DNA from: Rhodamnia argentea
Lineage: Eukaryota > Streptophyta > Magnoliopsida > Myrtales > Myrtaceae
Assembly (NCBI RefSeq): GCF_020921035.1
Contig: NC_063150.1
Coordinates: 32,101,826-32,165,825 of the forward strand
DNA length: 64,000 nucleotides
Direction: 5' to 3'
The notes under the pieces are model-generated. The model was not told where the DNA came from and made no database searches. It saw nothing but the letters and a program-made list of their open reading frames with translations. Positions within the stretch are counted from its first letter, which is position 1. Each line of letters begins with the position of its first letter. Of this stretch, positions 10,331 through 22,100 are shown one piece after another. The position numbers and the translations under genes were made by a program.

Positions 10331-13205
10331 TTAAATCACATATAGAAAATTACTAAACTGTCAATTTTGAGTCTAGTTTTACTATTTTATCACTTTTTCT
10401 CGTTCAAGATGCAATAAAGATTTTGGATATTCTTTCAAACGCCTTCTAAACATTTACAAAATACTTCAATTTAGGCAAGAAATCACCATGGCTCAACATG
10501 CCAATCTTGAAGTCCAACGGAACTTAACATCAAAATTCAAATTAAATGAGTAAATATAGTAAGTCAATATAACTTAGTCCCTAGGATTTTAACTTACCCA
10601 AATTGAAAGACTTGAATAAATCAAAGCTCAAATCACCTTTAAAGGAAAACAAACAATATGAAAATTTAAAGGACCCGCATTCTTTAAAAATAAAACTAGT
10701 TTGATAAAATAAAAAAAAGTTCACGATTTACCTTGTAAGACACTTGATGGGTGAATGTAAAAATTTAAAGCAACACAAATTGGACATATTTTGGGCTTGG
10801 TTCAAAGTTGAGTTAAAACTTTGCTTTCTTTATTGAATATTGAACGGTAAGAACAACTGAACTTAAAGAAGTGGCGATGTGGAAGTTTTGATTCGTTCAA
10901 GAGGAGGAATGGGATTATTTAATTTATTCTTTTCGTTTTATATTTCACTTATAATGATGACTTTACATCATGGTTAAGTTAAATTACTGTGCATGATGTC
11001 ATTTTAGGGGCTAAGTTCAATGGCACAAATTAAGAGCATGTGACTTATAATTTGGATGACAAGTGATATGACTTGGATGAAAAGATGGAGATATTAGGCA
11101 ATTATGGATGATATTTTACGTTGCGGTAAATAAATAGGGAAATTAATATATGTTCTAAACATTGACAAATCAGAAAAGCCCACTGACATTATCAGTAAAA
11201 GCTATTTGACATTAGGAAAATCTTAACTAAGTAAATTTCAACTTTGAAAATATTCGATACGTCTTTCAAAGTATATTGGTCCTCGTTGACAAAGAATATG
11301 ATAAGTTTTAACTGTCGCTCAATGTAAACAACTTATATTTCAATGCTTATTAATTTAAGCATATAGAAGTTAGTAAATACATACTTTTAATTTATTTCCT
11401 TAAATTATGATTTCCCATAAGGAACCACGTTTCAAAAAATGACAGACAAAGAAGGTATCTTTCGATTTTTTCGTACATCACACAATTAGTAATCTGATTG
11501 AAATTTTCAACATTTTCATCTAAAAATCCATGTGAATTGTTAATTATCTTGATCTACTGAACATTATCAATCAATGCAAAAATTTTGGATGTCATGATAA
11601 CTTCAATTGGGGATCATTCAAATTAGGTCAAAGCAAAAAAATTTCGAACAAAATTTCCCTTTTGCGCGTGCGTTATAATGTTCAGCTTTTGTGAACTAGG
11701 TTTGAGTTAGAAATTACGAGAGAAAAAAGTAACAATTTCCTGCAAATTGAATTAAGGTTCCATTCCAACATGAATCTTAGTAACTCTTGCAATAGTATTG
11801 GCTGTCTAAACACTCAACTTACTATATATATGCATAGATGAGCTTGGTCAATGTTCAAAAGGTCGTTTCTTTTCTGGCAATATTTGCCAATTCGGTCAAC
11901 CATGAAGTCATCATGAGCTAATATTGCACAAAAGGACTCTTTTTTACTTTTTTCTTTGTTTTTATTTTATATGGCCAAAAGCTGCGGTTGATTGGGGAAT
12001 CCGAAGAGATTCATTTAGCTGGACCATGATTTATACAAGGGAAAAATCTTAGGCTGGAGAGGTCCTTATCGTGAAAATATCGCCCATATGATTCAAGGAC
12101 TTGATTTTATATTATTTGCCAATTTGGCACATTTCTTAATGAACAAGCTTCGGGAAGGCCCTATTAAAGAGGGAACTAAGGGAGGAATATGGAATATTTT
12201 GTGAGGATAGGATTGACAAACATATTAAAGGAAGGGGGTCGTACCATGAAATGGAGTAATCTGATTCTATAAACCTTTTCCTAATTTTGCAAGAGTTAAT
12301 AAAGAGATGTGGATTGCTATGAATTTTTTTTTTTTAGGGTCTAAGATTGCTATGAAGTTCACAATAAATAGGCATGGCTTGCTTACACGATCCAATTTAA
12401 AAGGAAATACATTCATGGCTGATTTTGTTTTGCATGATTTAAACTTTAGTGTTGGTGATGAACTATTGTCAACTAAAGTCAAATAACTATTAACTATAGT
12501 TTTACTCGACTCGATTTGATCGATAAATTAATTGGTATGTACCATATATCGAAGTGATTACATGAACTGAATCTCGGTTCCATAATTTGGAAAACCATAA
12601 TTAAGGCAACGATTTGTGGAATGTCCCTACCAAATTATTAGAACTAGACAATTTTGAATCAAATCATATCTTTATACTTTGAATGTCTTCCTCTATGCCT
12701 TTTCCCTACAGTGCATGCCTAAAGTGAACATACTTTTAAGTGCTCCCACATATTTTCGTTGTTATATGTGGAAGATGCAAGTGGTCGGCACGATATATTT
12801 ATTCTATAGATACGCCCTAATAAAACATACATTTTTTTTTTGTTTGACTAATAAAACATACGTTAAACGCATGAGTTGGTGTGTAATCCACAGCTATGAA
12901 ACCATATATTTACCATTTTTATCACCAATTGTTTCGAATTATTTTGAGTAAGTCGGAGAGAAAGTTCAAGATATCTTTGGAAAAGTAACATGACCAGCCT
13001 ACATAATGACCAATACATATCATGTGAGGCTCAGATATCTTGTTTAATGTGTGTGTGTGAACTGGGTTTGAGTCGGTAACTATGAAGTGAGATTTTTTGC
13101 CATAAATGAAAAAGATTGATTGTTCAAATTTGTGGTTTTTTGGCTAATAAATAGATCAAACCCCTGCTTTCCTAAGCTTGCATGGTTGGAAGATCTTTTT
13201 ATTCG

Positions 13206-14087
13206 ATGGCGATGGTGCCGTGCCCTTCAGAAGACAGCATCTCAGCTGCTTCTGGACAGACCCTAGATTGTGATGATCATCGGCGCAAGGCCGAGGATAG
13301 ATTGAACATGAGCGAAAAGATCGCCGAACCCACCACCTACCGTCATCTGGTGAATCAGAAGACACCCGTCGATGATGACGACGATAATGGAGGCGTCGGG
13401 TCGACTGACCTAGACCTCAAGCTCTTCAGCCAATGCGTGCCGTCCGATGCCAGGAAGAGCAACGAATCCTCGACAGACGAGAACTGCAAGGTCCCGAAAG
13501 CTAGGGTTTTCGCGTGCAACTTCTGCAAGCGAGAGTTCTCGACCTCCCAGGCTTTGGGTGGGCATCAGAACGCGCACAAGCAAGAGCGGGCGCTCGCCAA
13601 GCAGCGCAAGGGGATGGAAGCTGACCTGCTCGGGGTTCACCCGCACTTCTCGTACTATTGCTCGGGCGTTCCTCAGATGCCTCTTTACGGGAGTATAGGT
13701 AGGGCGCTCGGGGTCCGCCAAGAGCCGATGATTCACAAGCCTTCTTACCCGCCGTCTGTGCTTCCAGGGTACCGGTTTGGGGGTCTCAGGCCAGTGTGCG
13801 GCATGAATCCGAACTCAAGACCACCTTTCGATCGGATGAGGGTCGAGAGTCTTCAAGCACATGGCGGTGCCTTTGGGCTTGGCGAGCCGCCACCTCCACC
13901 TCCACCTCCACCTCCACCTCCTCCTGCTTTTGATGGAAGCGCTAGTTCTCTAGTGCACCAAGCTCAAGTCGATGCATGTCATGATAATAACAAATCAATG
14001 AAGAAAGAAGGTGATCATCCAGAAGAAGAAGTGCTTCAAAATGATGCCTCTGATCCATCCGGGATTGACTTGACTCTCAAGCTTTGA
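13206..14087 (+). CDS. Single C2H2 zinc-finger EAR-motif repressor (copy C)
   Basis: Intronless paralogue of the gene at 4479, 293 aa. The zinc finger has Cys104, Cys107, His120 and His124 with QALGGH, and the protein ends with the same IDLTLKL EAR motif; DLDLKLF at 68-74 is also kept. I chose the ATG at 13206 because it aligns with the copy A start; an in-frame ATG at 13182 has no counterpart there. A (CCACCT)n microsatellite at 13890-13922 encodes 13 consecutive prolines where copy A has PPPPL. Expected role: a nuclear repressor acting through TOPLESS-type co-repressors, perhaps redundant or subfunctionalised with copy A. The reading frame is intact and I see nothing to suggest a pseudogene. 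Confidence 0.9.
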   Translation: MAMVPCPSEDSISAASGQTLDCDDHRRKAEDRLNMSEKIAEPTTYRHLVNQKTPVDDDDDNGGVGSTDLDLKLFSQCVPSDARKSNESSTDENCKVPKARVFACNFCKREFSTSQALGGHQNAHKQERALAKQRKGMEADLLGVHPHFSYYCSGVPQMPLYGSIGRALGVRQEPMIHKPSYPPSVLPGYRFGGLRPVCGMNPNSRPPFDRMRVESLQAHGGAFGLGEPPPPPPPPPPPPPAFDGSASSLVHQAQVDACHDNNKSMKKEGDHPEEEVLQNDASDPSGIDLTLKL

Positions 14088-14519
14088 TCATACGATTATT
14101 TCTTATATTCTTAGCAAATGTTTTTGCTCATTCGTTTTGGGGATATTTAATTTTTCTCATATGTTTTAATGGTTGAGATTTAGCGAATAAGCTAGTACTA
14201 TATGTCATGTGTGTCGCTTGTTCATACACTCTCGATGAATGTTCATAGCTTTATTTGATTCAATCTATGGATATTCATGTGTCTTCAATTTAATCTGTTC
14301 AAAATAATTGTTCTTCGTCATTCATCTTATGCTAATTGCATAATCGTGAGATTTGAACTCGAATTGGAGTTGTTTCCGGTAATGCCTACTAAACCAAATT
14401 AATTAATGATCGGAAGATCATATGATTAATGAGGATCATCTTATCGATTGGAAGGAATCATACGCTTCCTTTTTTGCTAATTTCATACCTTACCTTGATC
14501 GTACTCAATTAACTAACCA

Positions 14520-15005
14520 AATTCGAAAAATTATCAAAAAAATCGTAAACCTTCTGCACTTTTGCCAATTTAGTCCTAAACCTTTTAAGTGTGCTGATTC
14601 AATTCTAAGCCTTATCATCTTTTGCCGATTCATCCTTAGAAATCGCTGATGTGGCGTCAATCATCCTACGTAGTACTGCCTTTGTTGATATTGATAATTT
14701 TTAATAATATTTTAATATTTTTTTAGATTATTTTTTATTTTTTTCCTTTTTTTCCTTTTCTTATTTTTCTCTCCACCGGCCTTAGGCGCGGGTCGCCCTT
14801 GCTTGGGCGAGCGATGGCCGCCCTCGCTTGCCAACCCAAGGCAACCTTGCCGGGGGGTGGCCTCGCATGGCGGAGGTTGAGGTTGGGCGGAGGGAAAAGA
14901 AAAATGGAAAAATGGAAAATGGAAAAAGGGAAAACAGAAAAAAGGGAAAGATAGATCAAAATGTTTGAAAAAAATACTAAAATACTATTAAGAATTGTTC
15001 ATGTT
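14520..15005. mobile_element. Composite GC-core element inserted in unit C
   Basis: Starts with a 'GCCAATTTAGTCCTAAACC' palindromic-MITE arm (14520-14680) and then a T-rich run. A GC-rich core follows (CCGGCCTTAGGCGCGGGTCG, CTTGCCGGGGGGTGGCCTCG), then a purine-rich run. It is absent from unit A at the corresponding place, so it inserted after duplication. No coding capacity. Confidence 0.55.
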
Positions 15006-15127
15006 AGTCTCACTGGTTAAATCAATACTTCTCGAAAATGAAGATCACAATAATTAGATAAGGGGAGTACTATCATATCCATAAACAGAATAATACATCA
15101 TGAGTGTGTTTAGGTCTCCTAAGATTG

Positions 15128-15564
15128 GGATAATTACCAAAAAAGTCCTAAACATATTGTTCTTGTACCAATTCAGTCCTAAACCTTTCAATTATGCTAA
15201 TTTAGTCCTAAAGCTTTTGATGATTTGCCAATTTAGTCCTAAACTTTTCAATTGTGTCAATTGAGTCCTAAATCTTTTAAAATTTTGCTAATTTAGTGCT
15301 ATATCTTTTGAAGTTTTGCCATTCCAGTCCTAAACATATTATTTGAGTAATTGGCCGAAATGAGTAAATTGGCAATTCGTTAATAGGTTTAGGACTAGTT
15401 TGGCAAATCATTAAAAGGTTGAGGACTAAATTGACATAATTGAAAGGTTTATAACTAAATTGGCAAGTTGTTAAAAGATTTAGGACTAAATAGACATTTT
15501 AAAAGGTATAGGACTAAATTGGCACAAGTGCAATAGGTTTAGGACTTTTTTAGACAATTTTCCC
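15128..15564. mobile_element. Palindromic MITE built from repeated 'gtcctaaac...' units
   Basis: The left arm starts GGATAATTACCAAAAAAGTCC; the right arm ends GGACTTTTTTAGACAATTTTCC, its near inverse complement. Each arm contains about four to five units of the type 'TTTAGTCCTAAA(C/G)CTTTT' with a ~35-nt period. Transcribed RNA would fold into a long hairpin. It is inserted in unit C. Confidence 0.75.
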
Positions 15565-16124
15565 CCTAATATTTGCTGAATATTTCACGTAAATTACATT
15601 TCTTACGAATCAAATTGTATAGAATTGGTTTTTTCTCCTTTCTATTTGAGCACGTGTCTAATACTACAAGTTTGACTTTGGTGATCAGGATTATCTGGCC
15701 CTTTTTATATTCCACTACGCCAATATTGAGATTGACATGTTCGTGACTGGATATGAAACCTTCTTTATTTACAATTTCTTATGTTCGGACAGCAGTTCCG
15801 ACATTTGTGTGATTTTGCTGTAGCTCTGTCATAGTTGTCTTAATTTGGTGATGAAAATCATTGGCTAAATTATCTAGTACGAGTAATTTGAGACGTCGGA
15901 TGTGTGGCCTTAACGTAAGATTTATTACATCTAGCGGCGCATATCGCTCGATCCATGATAGATGAAGTTTACGAGATAAATTGTCTCAATCAAATAAGTA
16001 TGAAAACCTTTGACCAAAAAATAATAATAAGTATGAAAACCGCACATATTAGATTTTATTTACCTAGTTGTTTGGTTTGACTTTTTGTCTTTTGGTTTTA
16101 CTTTTTTAGGAGTATGCTGTACTT

Positions 16125-16260
16125 TTGGGAAAATTCCAAATAATGACTTGAAGCGTTCTCATTTTTTCAAATAAGAACCTAAAGTGGACCTTGTGTCAAA
16201 TAAAGGCTTGAAATGCCTTTATTGCTTCTTAAACCCTAAACGGTGAGCACCTGCAACATT
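16125..16260. mobile_element. Left end of GC-core TIR family
   Basis: GGGAAAATTCCAAATAATGAC, TTCTCATTTTTTCAAATAAG and GTCAAATAAAGGCTTGAAATG match the left terminal repeat of the element at 26488. The core and right end are missing. Confidence 0.5.
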
Positions 16261-16451
16261 TGAAAACGAAAAAAAAAAATTACTAAGGATGTCGCCATTT
16301 TTAAAAATTAAAAAAAGGGAAGAGAGGGTCATATTAATCTCTATTAGACTTATCAAATGGGTGAGCTAAATCGGATTTTGCATCAAATCGAAAATGGTCC
16401 GACCTAAATAGATCTATTTTTACGAAATAAAATTTTAACGACTCCTACCGA

Positions 16452-16696
16452 GGGGTGTGCACCGGTCTCGGTTCAATCCGGGAACTTATGATATACACGA
16501 GGTTGCTCTCAAAGAAGAAGTTGGTGGTGTTGATGATCCAAGCGCCGATTCAATGGGCTCTTTTTTTGTCAGAAGTTCATGGTGGAATGACCTCAACAGA
16601 AGATTACTAGAAACTCTCGATATAAGCACGGTTGCTCCCACAATCCCTATGGAAACCGTTCATGAATTGCTTAGTCAGCAATTGATCTCAAAATAA
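16452..16696 (+). pseudogene. Coding-like fragment of unknown family
   Basis: A 79-codon open frame starts at 16457, within a repeat-like sequence (GGGGTGTGCACCGGTCTCGG). Its middle has coding character: HEVALKEEVGGVDDPSAD and then NDLNRRLLETLDISTVAP. A related stretch lies in the opposite orientation at 17640-17712, which on the minus strand reads EIALKEEVGDVIRGEGEE. Two inverted copies of the same peptide-coding segment suggest captured or duplicated exon fragments. I do not recognise the family, and an actively translated gene is unlikely. Confidence 0.3.
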
Positions 16697-17639
16697 AAGA
16701 ACTCAGCTATTAATTGATTTTATTTTTATTTTTATTTTTATTTTTACACTATATGAGGTTTTTTTAGGAAGATTACGACAAGACGCACGTAAATTCTGTC
16801 GAGATATGACCGAAACTCGGAGGAGCATGGAAGCATGCGTATAAACAATCCCCTGCACTTTTTCGTCCCCAGAATGTCAAAGATGGAACGTTGGTACAAG
16901 GTTGATCCAAGGATGCTCAGTATACAACAAAACTCAGACTATGATGTTTGTGCATTCTTGGATGGAATGGACATTTGGAAGGGTGCTTCCCTTGGTCGGG
17001 GCAAGATCAACCACGCCTCGCCTCGCCACCACCCTCATGCCCCCCATCCATTTCCCGACTTCCCGAACCAATCCACATAACACGCCTCTACATTGCTCAT
17101 GCGCCGCATGAAGTCCTACCCCACGACCCGACCCGAGCTCCCTCATCAACTCGCCGAATGGCGAATGGAGTCACCCATCTTCAGAGGCAACAACTCAAGG
17201 AGAAAAGTTGCTAAGAATTGAAGCCCGAGCTGGGTTGTTAGAAATTTTTTTTTTTTTTTGTTGGTCGAAGGGTCGCTAGAATTGAATTGCATAAAAACGA
17301 GTCAATTCCAACATAAAAACGAGTCAATTTGAGTTGAATCGTTCCATCCTCAATCCGATCTGATGCGATTCACCCATTTGACGGTCGTAGAGATGAGCTA
17401 AGAGAGTTGAACCCCCTTATCTTAACTTAGGTTGAAAGTAAGTTTTGCAACAGCCCATTAACACCCATCTTTTTGGGCTTTTATCTTTACAACTCATCAT
17501 GACCAATTATTTTGTATTAACAGAAAAGGATGGTGAAGAGGAATAGGATTTGTTATTGAAATAGTTTATGATTATGAGGCATGAGTCTTTAGTTAATATT
17601 ATTTCCGAAGTCCTGATAACAAAGCCAAATTGATAAAAT

Positions 17640-17712
17640 TGCAGTATATCTTCTTCTCCTTCTCCCCGTATTACATCACCAACTTCTTCTTTGAGAGCGA
17701 TTTCTCATTCGA
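17640..17712 (-). pseudogene. Inverted partner of the coding-like fragment at 16452
   Basis: On the minus strand GCTCTCAAAGAAGAAGTTGG is shared exactly with 16503-16530, and the surrounding reading frame is conserved (ALKEEVG). The open frame is short and flanked by transposon sequence. Between the two fragments, 16697-17639 holds a T-rich run, a C-rich stretch (16990-17170) and no gene that I can support. Confidence 0.3.
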
Positions 17713-17729
17713 ATTTTAAAAAAGGAAAA

Positions 17730-18150
17730 TGACATAAATGATCTTTAAACTTTAGTCCAACTTATATTGTGATCCCTAAACTTTTAATTTATTCAATGTG
17801 TTCTCTAAACTGTAGGCCAATATACAATGTCGTCTCTAAACTTTTAAATTGTTTGAGGTGGTCCATCCGACTTTTGGAACATATTCAATTTAGTCCCTAA
17901 ACTATATGAAAATGTTCAATATTGTGCTTGAAATTGAATCAATAGAATGGCTGCATTGAACATTTTTATATAGTTCAAACACTAAATAAAAGATATACTA
18001 AAAAATAAATTAAAAATTTATGAACCACATTGCACATTGAACCAAAGTTTAGAGACCATATTGAACAAATTAATAATTCATGAACTATAGTGCATGTTGA
18101 GCCAAAGTTTACGAACCATTTATATTATTATCTCTTTCAAAATACTCTCG
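17730..18150. mobile_element. Palindromic MITE ('gatccctaaacttt' family)
   Basis: The left arm has repeated units such as GATCCCTAAACTTTTAATTTATTCAATGTG (period ~60 nt) starting near GAAAATGACATAAATGATC. The right arm has the inverse (CAAAGTTTAGAGACCATATTG) and ends with AACCATTTATATTATTATC. Same family as 32525-32945. Confidence 0.65.
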
Positions 18151-18369
18151 CTCATGATTGGCTTATTTCTTCACGTGTAACTATCATATGGCACACCTAA
18201 TGCATAAAACACCTCCGCACCATCTAGTACTAAAATGCACTTTTATGATGATTCTTATCGGTATTATCAATTTATCATCATGTTATCCTATTAAGATTTT
18301 GACCATTCCAAATGCTAGATCAAGCTATTTGATCGTTGAGCTTTCGGCCACTTGGGGTGCAAATGATAA

Positions 18370-18715
18370 CCATTTTACTCCCGACAGCAATTTCTAGACA
18401 GAAATAGATTTTTATATTTTTATTCCTAGACGAGTTTTTGAGCACAAAAACACGTTTCATAACGAAACAAAATTTTTGTTCTCGAAATAAAAATCCGTTT
18501 GATAACGGCATAAATTTTTTACGGTTGTCAGCATCTAGTGGCCGGACGACAAGTGACAACCAGCAAGCTGCCTTTTTATTTTTATTTCTGTTACGGAAAT
18601 AGAAAAGTATAAATTTTCTACTTTTCATTTCTGGTCCAAATCTATTTCTAGAATAAAAATTATTCTACAAATAGAAAAATAAAATTGCCTTACCAAACTA
18701 ATTTTTATTTCGCAC
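18370..18715. mobile_element. Hairpin MITE ('tttttatttct' family)
   Basis: The left arm (CAATTTCTAGACAGAAATAG, ATTTTTATTCC) and the right arm (CTATTTCTAGAATAAAAATT, AATAGAAAAATAAAATTGCC) are inverted repeats around a short core. AT-rich and non-coding. Confidence 0.5.
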
Positions 18716-19103
18716 CAAGATTTAGACAAAATGGTTGTTATGCGCGCCCTTGTCATCAACTCCAAAGTTAACTTGACTGAGTCATGAAAAGCGCCATCTT
18801 ATAACCATTGCCACTCAAATTTACACAATCACACTAGCTAAACGCTTCACCAAATGATTTGATACTTACCATAAGAAAAGGAGCGAACGATAAATTCAAA
18901 CCAAGCGAAACGATCACGAGTACCTAACGGATCTCTTCCATCGTTTGTCCATAATATGCCTCCATTATTTCCAAAGAATTAAGCATACCTAGCATGAGAC
19001 ATCACCCTGTACAGAATCGAAGCGAAGCATCGGTGAACACAAACCGCGCAAGTTCCACGTACATGTCGCCCGCTCCTCCTCGCGCTCGGTCGTGAATGCT
19101 AGC

Positions 19104-22100
19104 TCATGACATGATCCCTCTCCCGTACAACACGTCGCCACCTTCCACCCCGGAATTGACAAAGCTCGGTTGCCTCGTTATGCTATCGGCCCTGTCAGAT
19201 GCCAGGACCGCTTTGGCGTTCCAATGCCAAGGCTGAAGGAACGGCGAAACAGGAGCGGGACAAGAAGGCGAGGGGTGAAGTATGACCGATCCCCAGTTCC
19301 GTGCTCCGGGCTTCGCTTCCTTCACTCTCCTCCTGACCAGCAACTTCCCCAAGTCTTCCTTTCTCATTTCCGACAAGCTCCGCACCATCGAAACACAAAG
19401 AAGAAGCACGAAAACCGCGTCCTCCTCGGGTATGAACTCCACCGCCAATAGCTTCCAGTTTATAAGAGCGGTTGCTCTTCCTGTCGGGTGTTCCTCTGTG
19501 ATACGAACAACTGTTACAAAGTCGAGTTCTTCTTCGTCCAAGTCCAGGCCTTCATCTCCTTCATCGTCCAGCTCTGTGCCTTCGGCATCACTCTTGGGGT
19601 GAACTTTCTTGACTCTGTATTGCATTCTCCGGCCTATCAACAACTTCACCTGAAATCAGTGCATATTTGCCTGAAAATTCGGACCAATATTTGCCTGAAG
19701 ATTTGAAATCTCAAAAAAGATTCTTGGCCTTACTGATGAATCAGAAGACGTTCGATTTCTCAAAGAAAACGTGAGGCCCGATCTTGATGTTGATGACTCC
19801 GATCGCAGCATCAGTTCGTCTCCGGAGGAAAACTGCCACGCAGCATCCCACTGCTCGGGAGGCTCTTTCGGCATAGCTGTTCCCACTACTTTCTCTGCAC
19901 TAGATAATAGCAATTTGCTTCAGGGTCCTTCAGTAACATGGAAAACATGAGAAAGGAAAATTGCTCTGAGTCCCCATTAGGGTGAACGATGAGATGAATT
20001 AAACCAGCAAGGTTGAAAAGTACAGACCGTTTCCTCTGCCATTATGGTATTGACTGCCAAAAGATGACGCGAGGTGACTCATAACACACAGAAAATGGAA
20101 AAGTTTCAAGAACATACCAGGAGCTCTGCCAATAGAACCAGCGACATACGACCAAGAACCTTCGCGTATCTCGGTAATCCGGTCTTCCCACTTAACATTT
20201 GATGGATTTTCGCCACCTCTTCTCCAGAAGCCGCCTCCCACCCTTTTATCCAACAATGTCAAAAACTTGTGTCATTGGGAGCGAGAAGAAATCGTGCAAT
20301 CTCAGGTTTTAGAATCTACCTGAAGTACAGTTACTATGCACATGACAAGAAATTATGAGTAAGGAATGACTTGTTTTGCAGCTGATCGATATTCCCCATA
20401 CGCAGAAATGTAGCAGAACTTTACCTTATTCGTACGACAAAACATCCTCTTCCTGCATGGTCAAGAACAGTCCTTGACAACCATCGACCTTCTTGAGGCC
20501 GATAATGGTTCATCCTCAGTATCTCATCGGAGATCATGGCTCCTGAATCATCAGTGACTCTATCCGGCACACATTTTAACAGATAGGGTGCTTGAACCGG
20601 TGGAGTTATTGAAGAAACAATACCAACCCCTTGTTCAACTTCTCTGCCTAAAGTAAGAGTCGGCGCCCCAAGTAAATCGTTCCAAAAAAACGCCTCGGCA
20701 TTCTTTAACTTACTTCCTTTGAAACAGCCACCACCACGATGACGGAATTCTATCACAAGGCCTCTGGTTCCAAACTCACAGTAGAGGTGCCAAACCATTT
20801 GCCAGGAATCATACAAAATGCTGGATAGGGGCTTATCCATCTTAAGCTCTTTGTGGCACCGTATAGCACAGAGACGCACAAAATCACGTGTCATCTTCTC
20901 CTGCATCGGCTTCATCTTTGGACTGAGCCTCGCAAACATGCACACCTGTAATATGTGCCATCGGTACATTCATACTGAGGTTCATTTCAGTTTTTTAGTC
21001 ATCCTAAGCCTTACTTGCTAACCATTGTCTCAGGTAGCATTTGATGCATAAAAGTAAAGATCTGCCCAAAACAACTTGATTCACCAGGTTCAGCAAATTG
21101 TCCTAATACACAATCCACTTAGGAAACTACTTAGACCTTGTCACTGTCCTGATTGTTAACGCCCATTAGAACTTCACTTCAATTGAACAGAGTCAGTTTG
21201 GATATAAGACACGATACACCGACTGACATAATAAAACTGGTGCTCCCTGCCCCCTCGAGTCAATCCCACAAGCCTCTATGTGAAATTAATTCTCTTACCA
21301 CTGCATTCAAATACAAATCAACCCCCTCTAACTGAATCACTCCGAGTTACCAAAGCTCTTGCAGAGCTATCCTTGGCATAATTTTGCATATCATTCCTTG
21401 GCTTAGGCAGAACTCTACCATTTTTCAAATCTAAGCCTTTGGTGTCAAAATTTCATCATCTCCTAGACTTCAGTACTTGAGTACATTTACCTCAATGGAC
21501 CAAAACCACTACAACGATGGAGGAAGGGATGCATCAAACAGTAGTCTCACCTCAAGCAGAAATCTAGGCATCAAGGATTTGTATTTGGTGTTGACATCAG
21601 TGTCGAACACTTCCCAGTATACCGGTGGCTTAAACGAGGGTACTCCTTGCCTGTCCAAAGCGATCCGGCCTCCTGCTTTCTCGTAAGGTTGATCAAAGGT
21701 TCCTTCCCACAGCTTCTTGGTTTCTTCCACTTCTTCTTCCTCCACAGTTTCCCACACTCTTGCCACCTTGCTGACATTGCACTTAGCTTCTTTCATGTCT
21801 TCTGCATATACTGTTGGATAGCTCTGAATCATTATTTGCCACAGCGGAAATTCTAGTAAGATAAAGATGCTATTCAAATATTCATTTCCACAAGAAAGAA
21901 AAGGTAATTCAGCATCTGTTTCTGTTTCTCTGCGAGATCTTGCAGCGGTTTTCATGATGTTTTTAATTGGTGAATAATATATGAAGGAGAACATAATCCT
22001 GTGGCAATCTTATAAAGGGAGACGAATAAGTAGTTACTTGAACAGAATCTCTGTATTAATCAATGATGGAAGAAAATACTTTATGTAACCATCAGTAACC

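Larger units (their letters stand above)
10330..15930 (+). repeat. Tandem-array unit C (with zinc-finger gene)
   Basis: This is the most complete unit: an upstream block (10340-11940, shared with B), a promoter-distal block (11755-11940, shared with A and B), the zinc-finger gene and flanks (shared with A), and a distal block (about 15570-15930, shared with B). Two transposon insertions interrupt the downstream part, at about 14520-15005 and 15128-15564. The homology to unit A resumes between them at about 15020-15105 (AATGAAGATCACA, ACTATCATAT). Confidence 0.78.

Noticed and set aside
13182-13205. Upstream in-frame ATG of zinc-finger copy C
   Set aside because: Copy A has no ATG or similar codons at the aligned place, so the start at 13206 is preferred.
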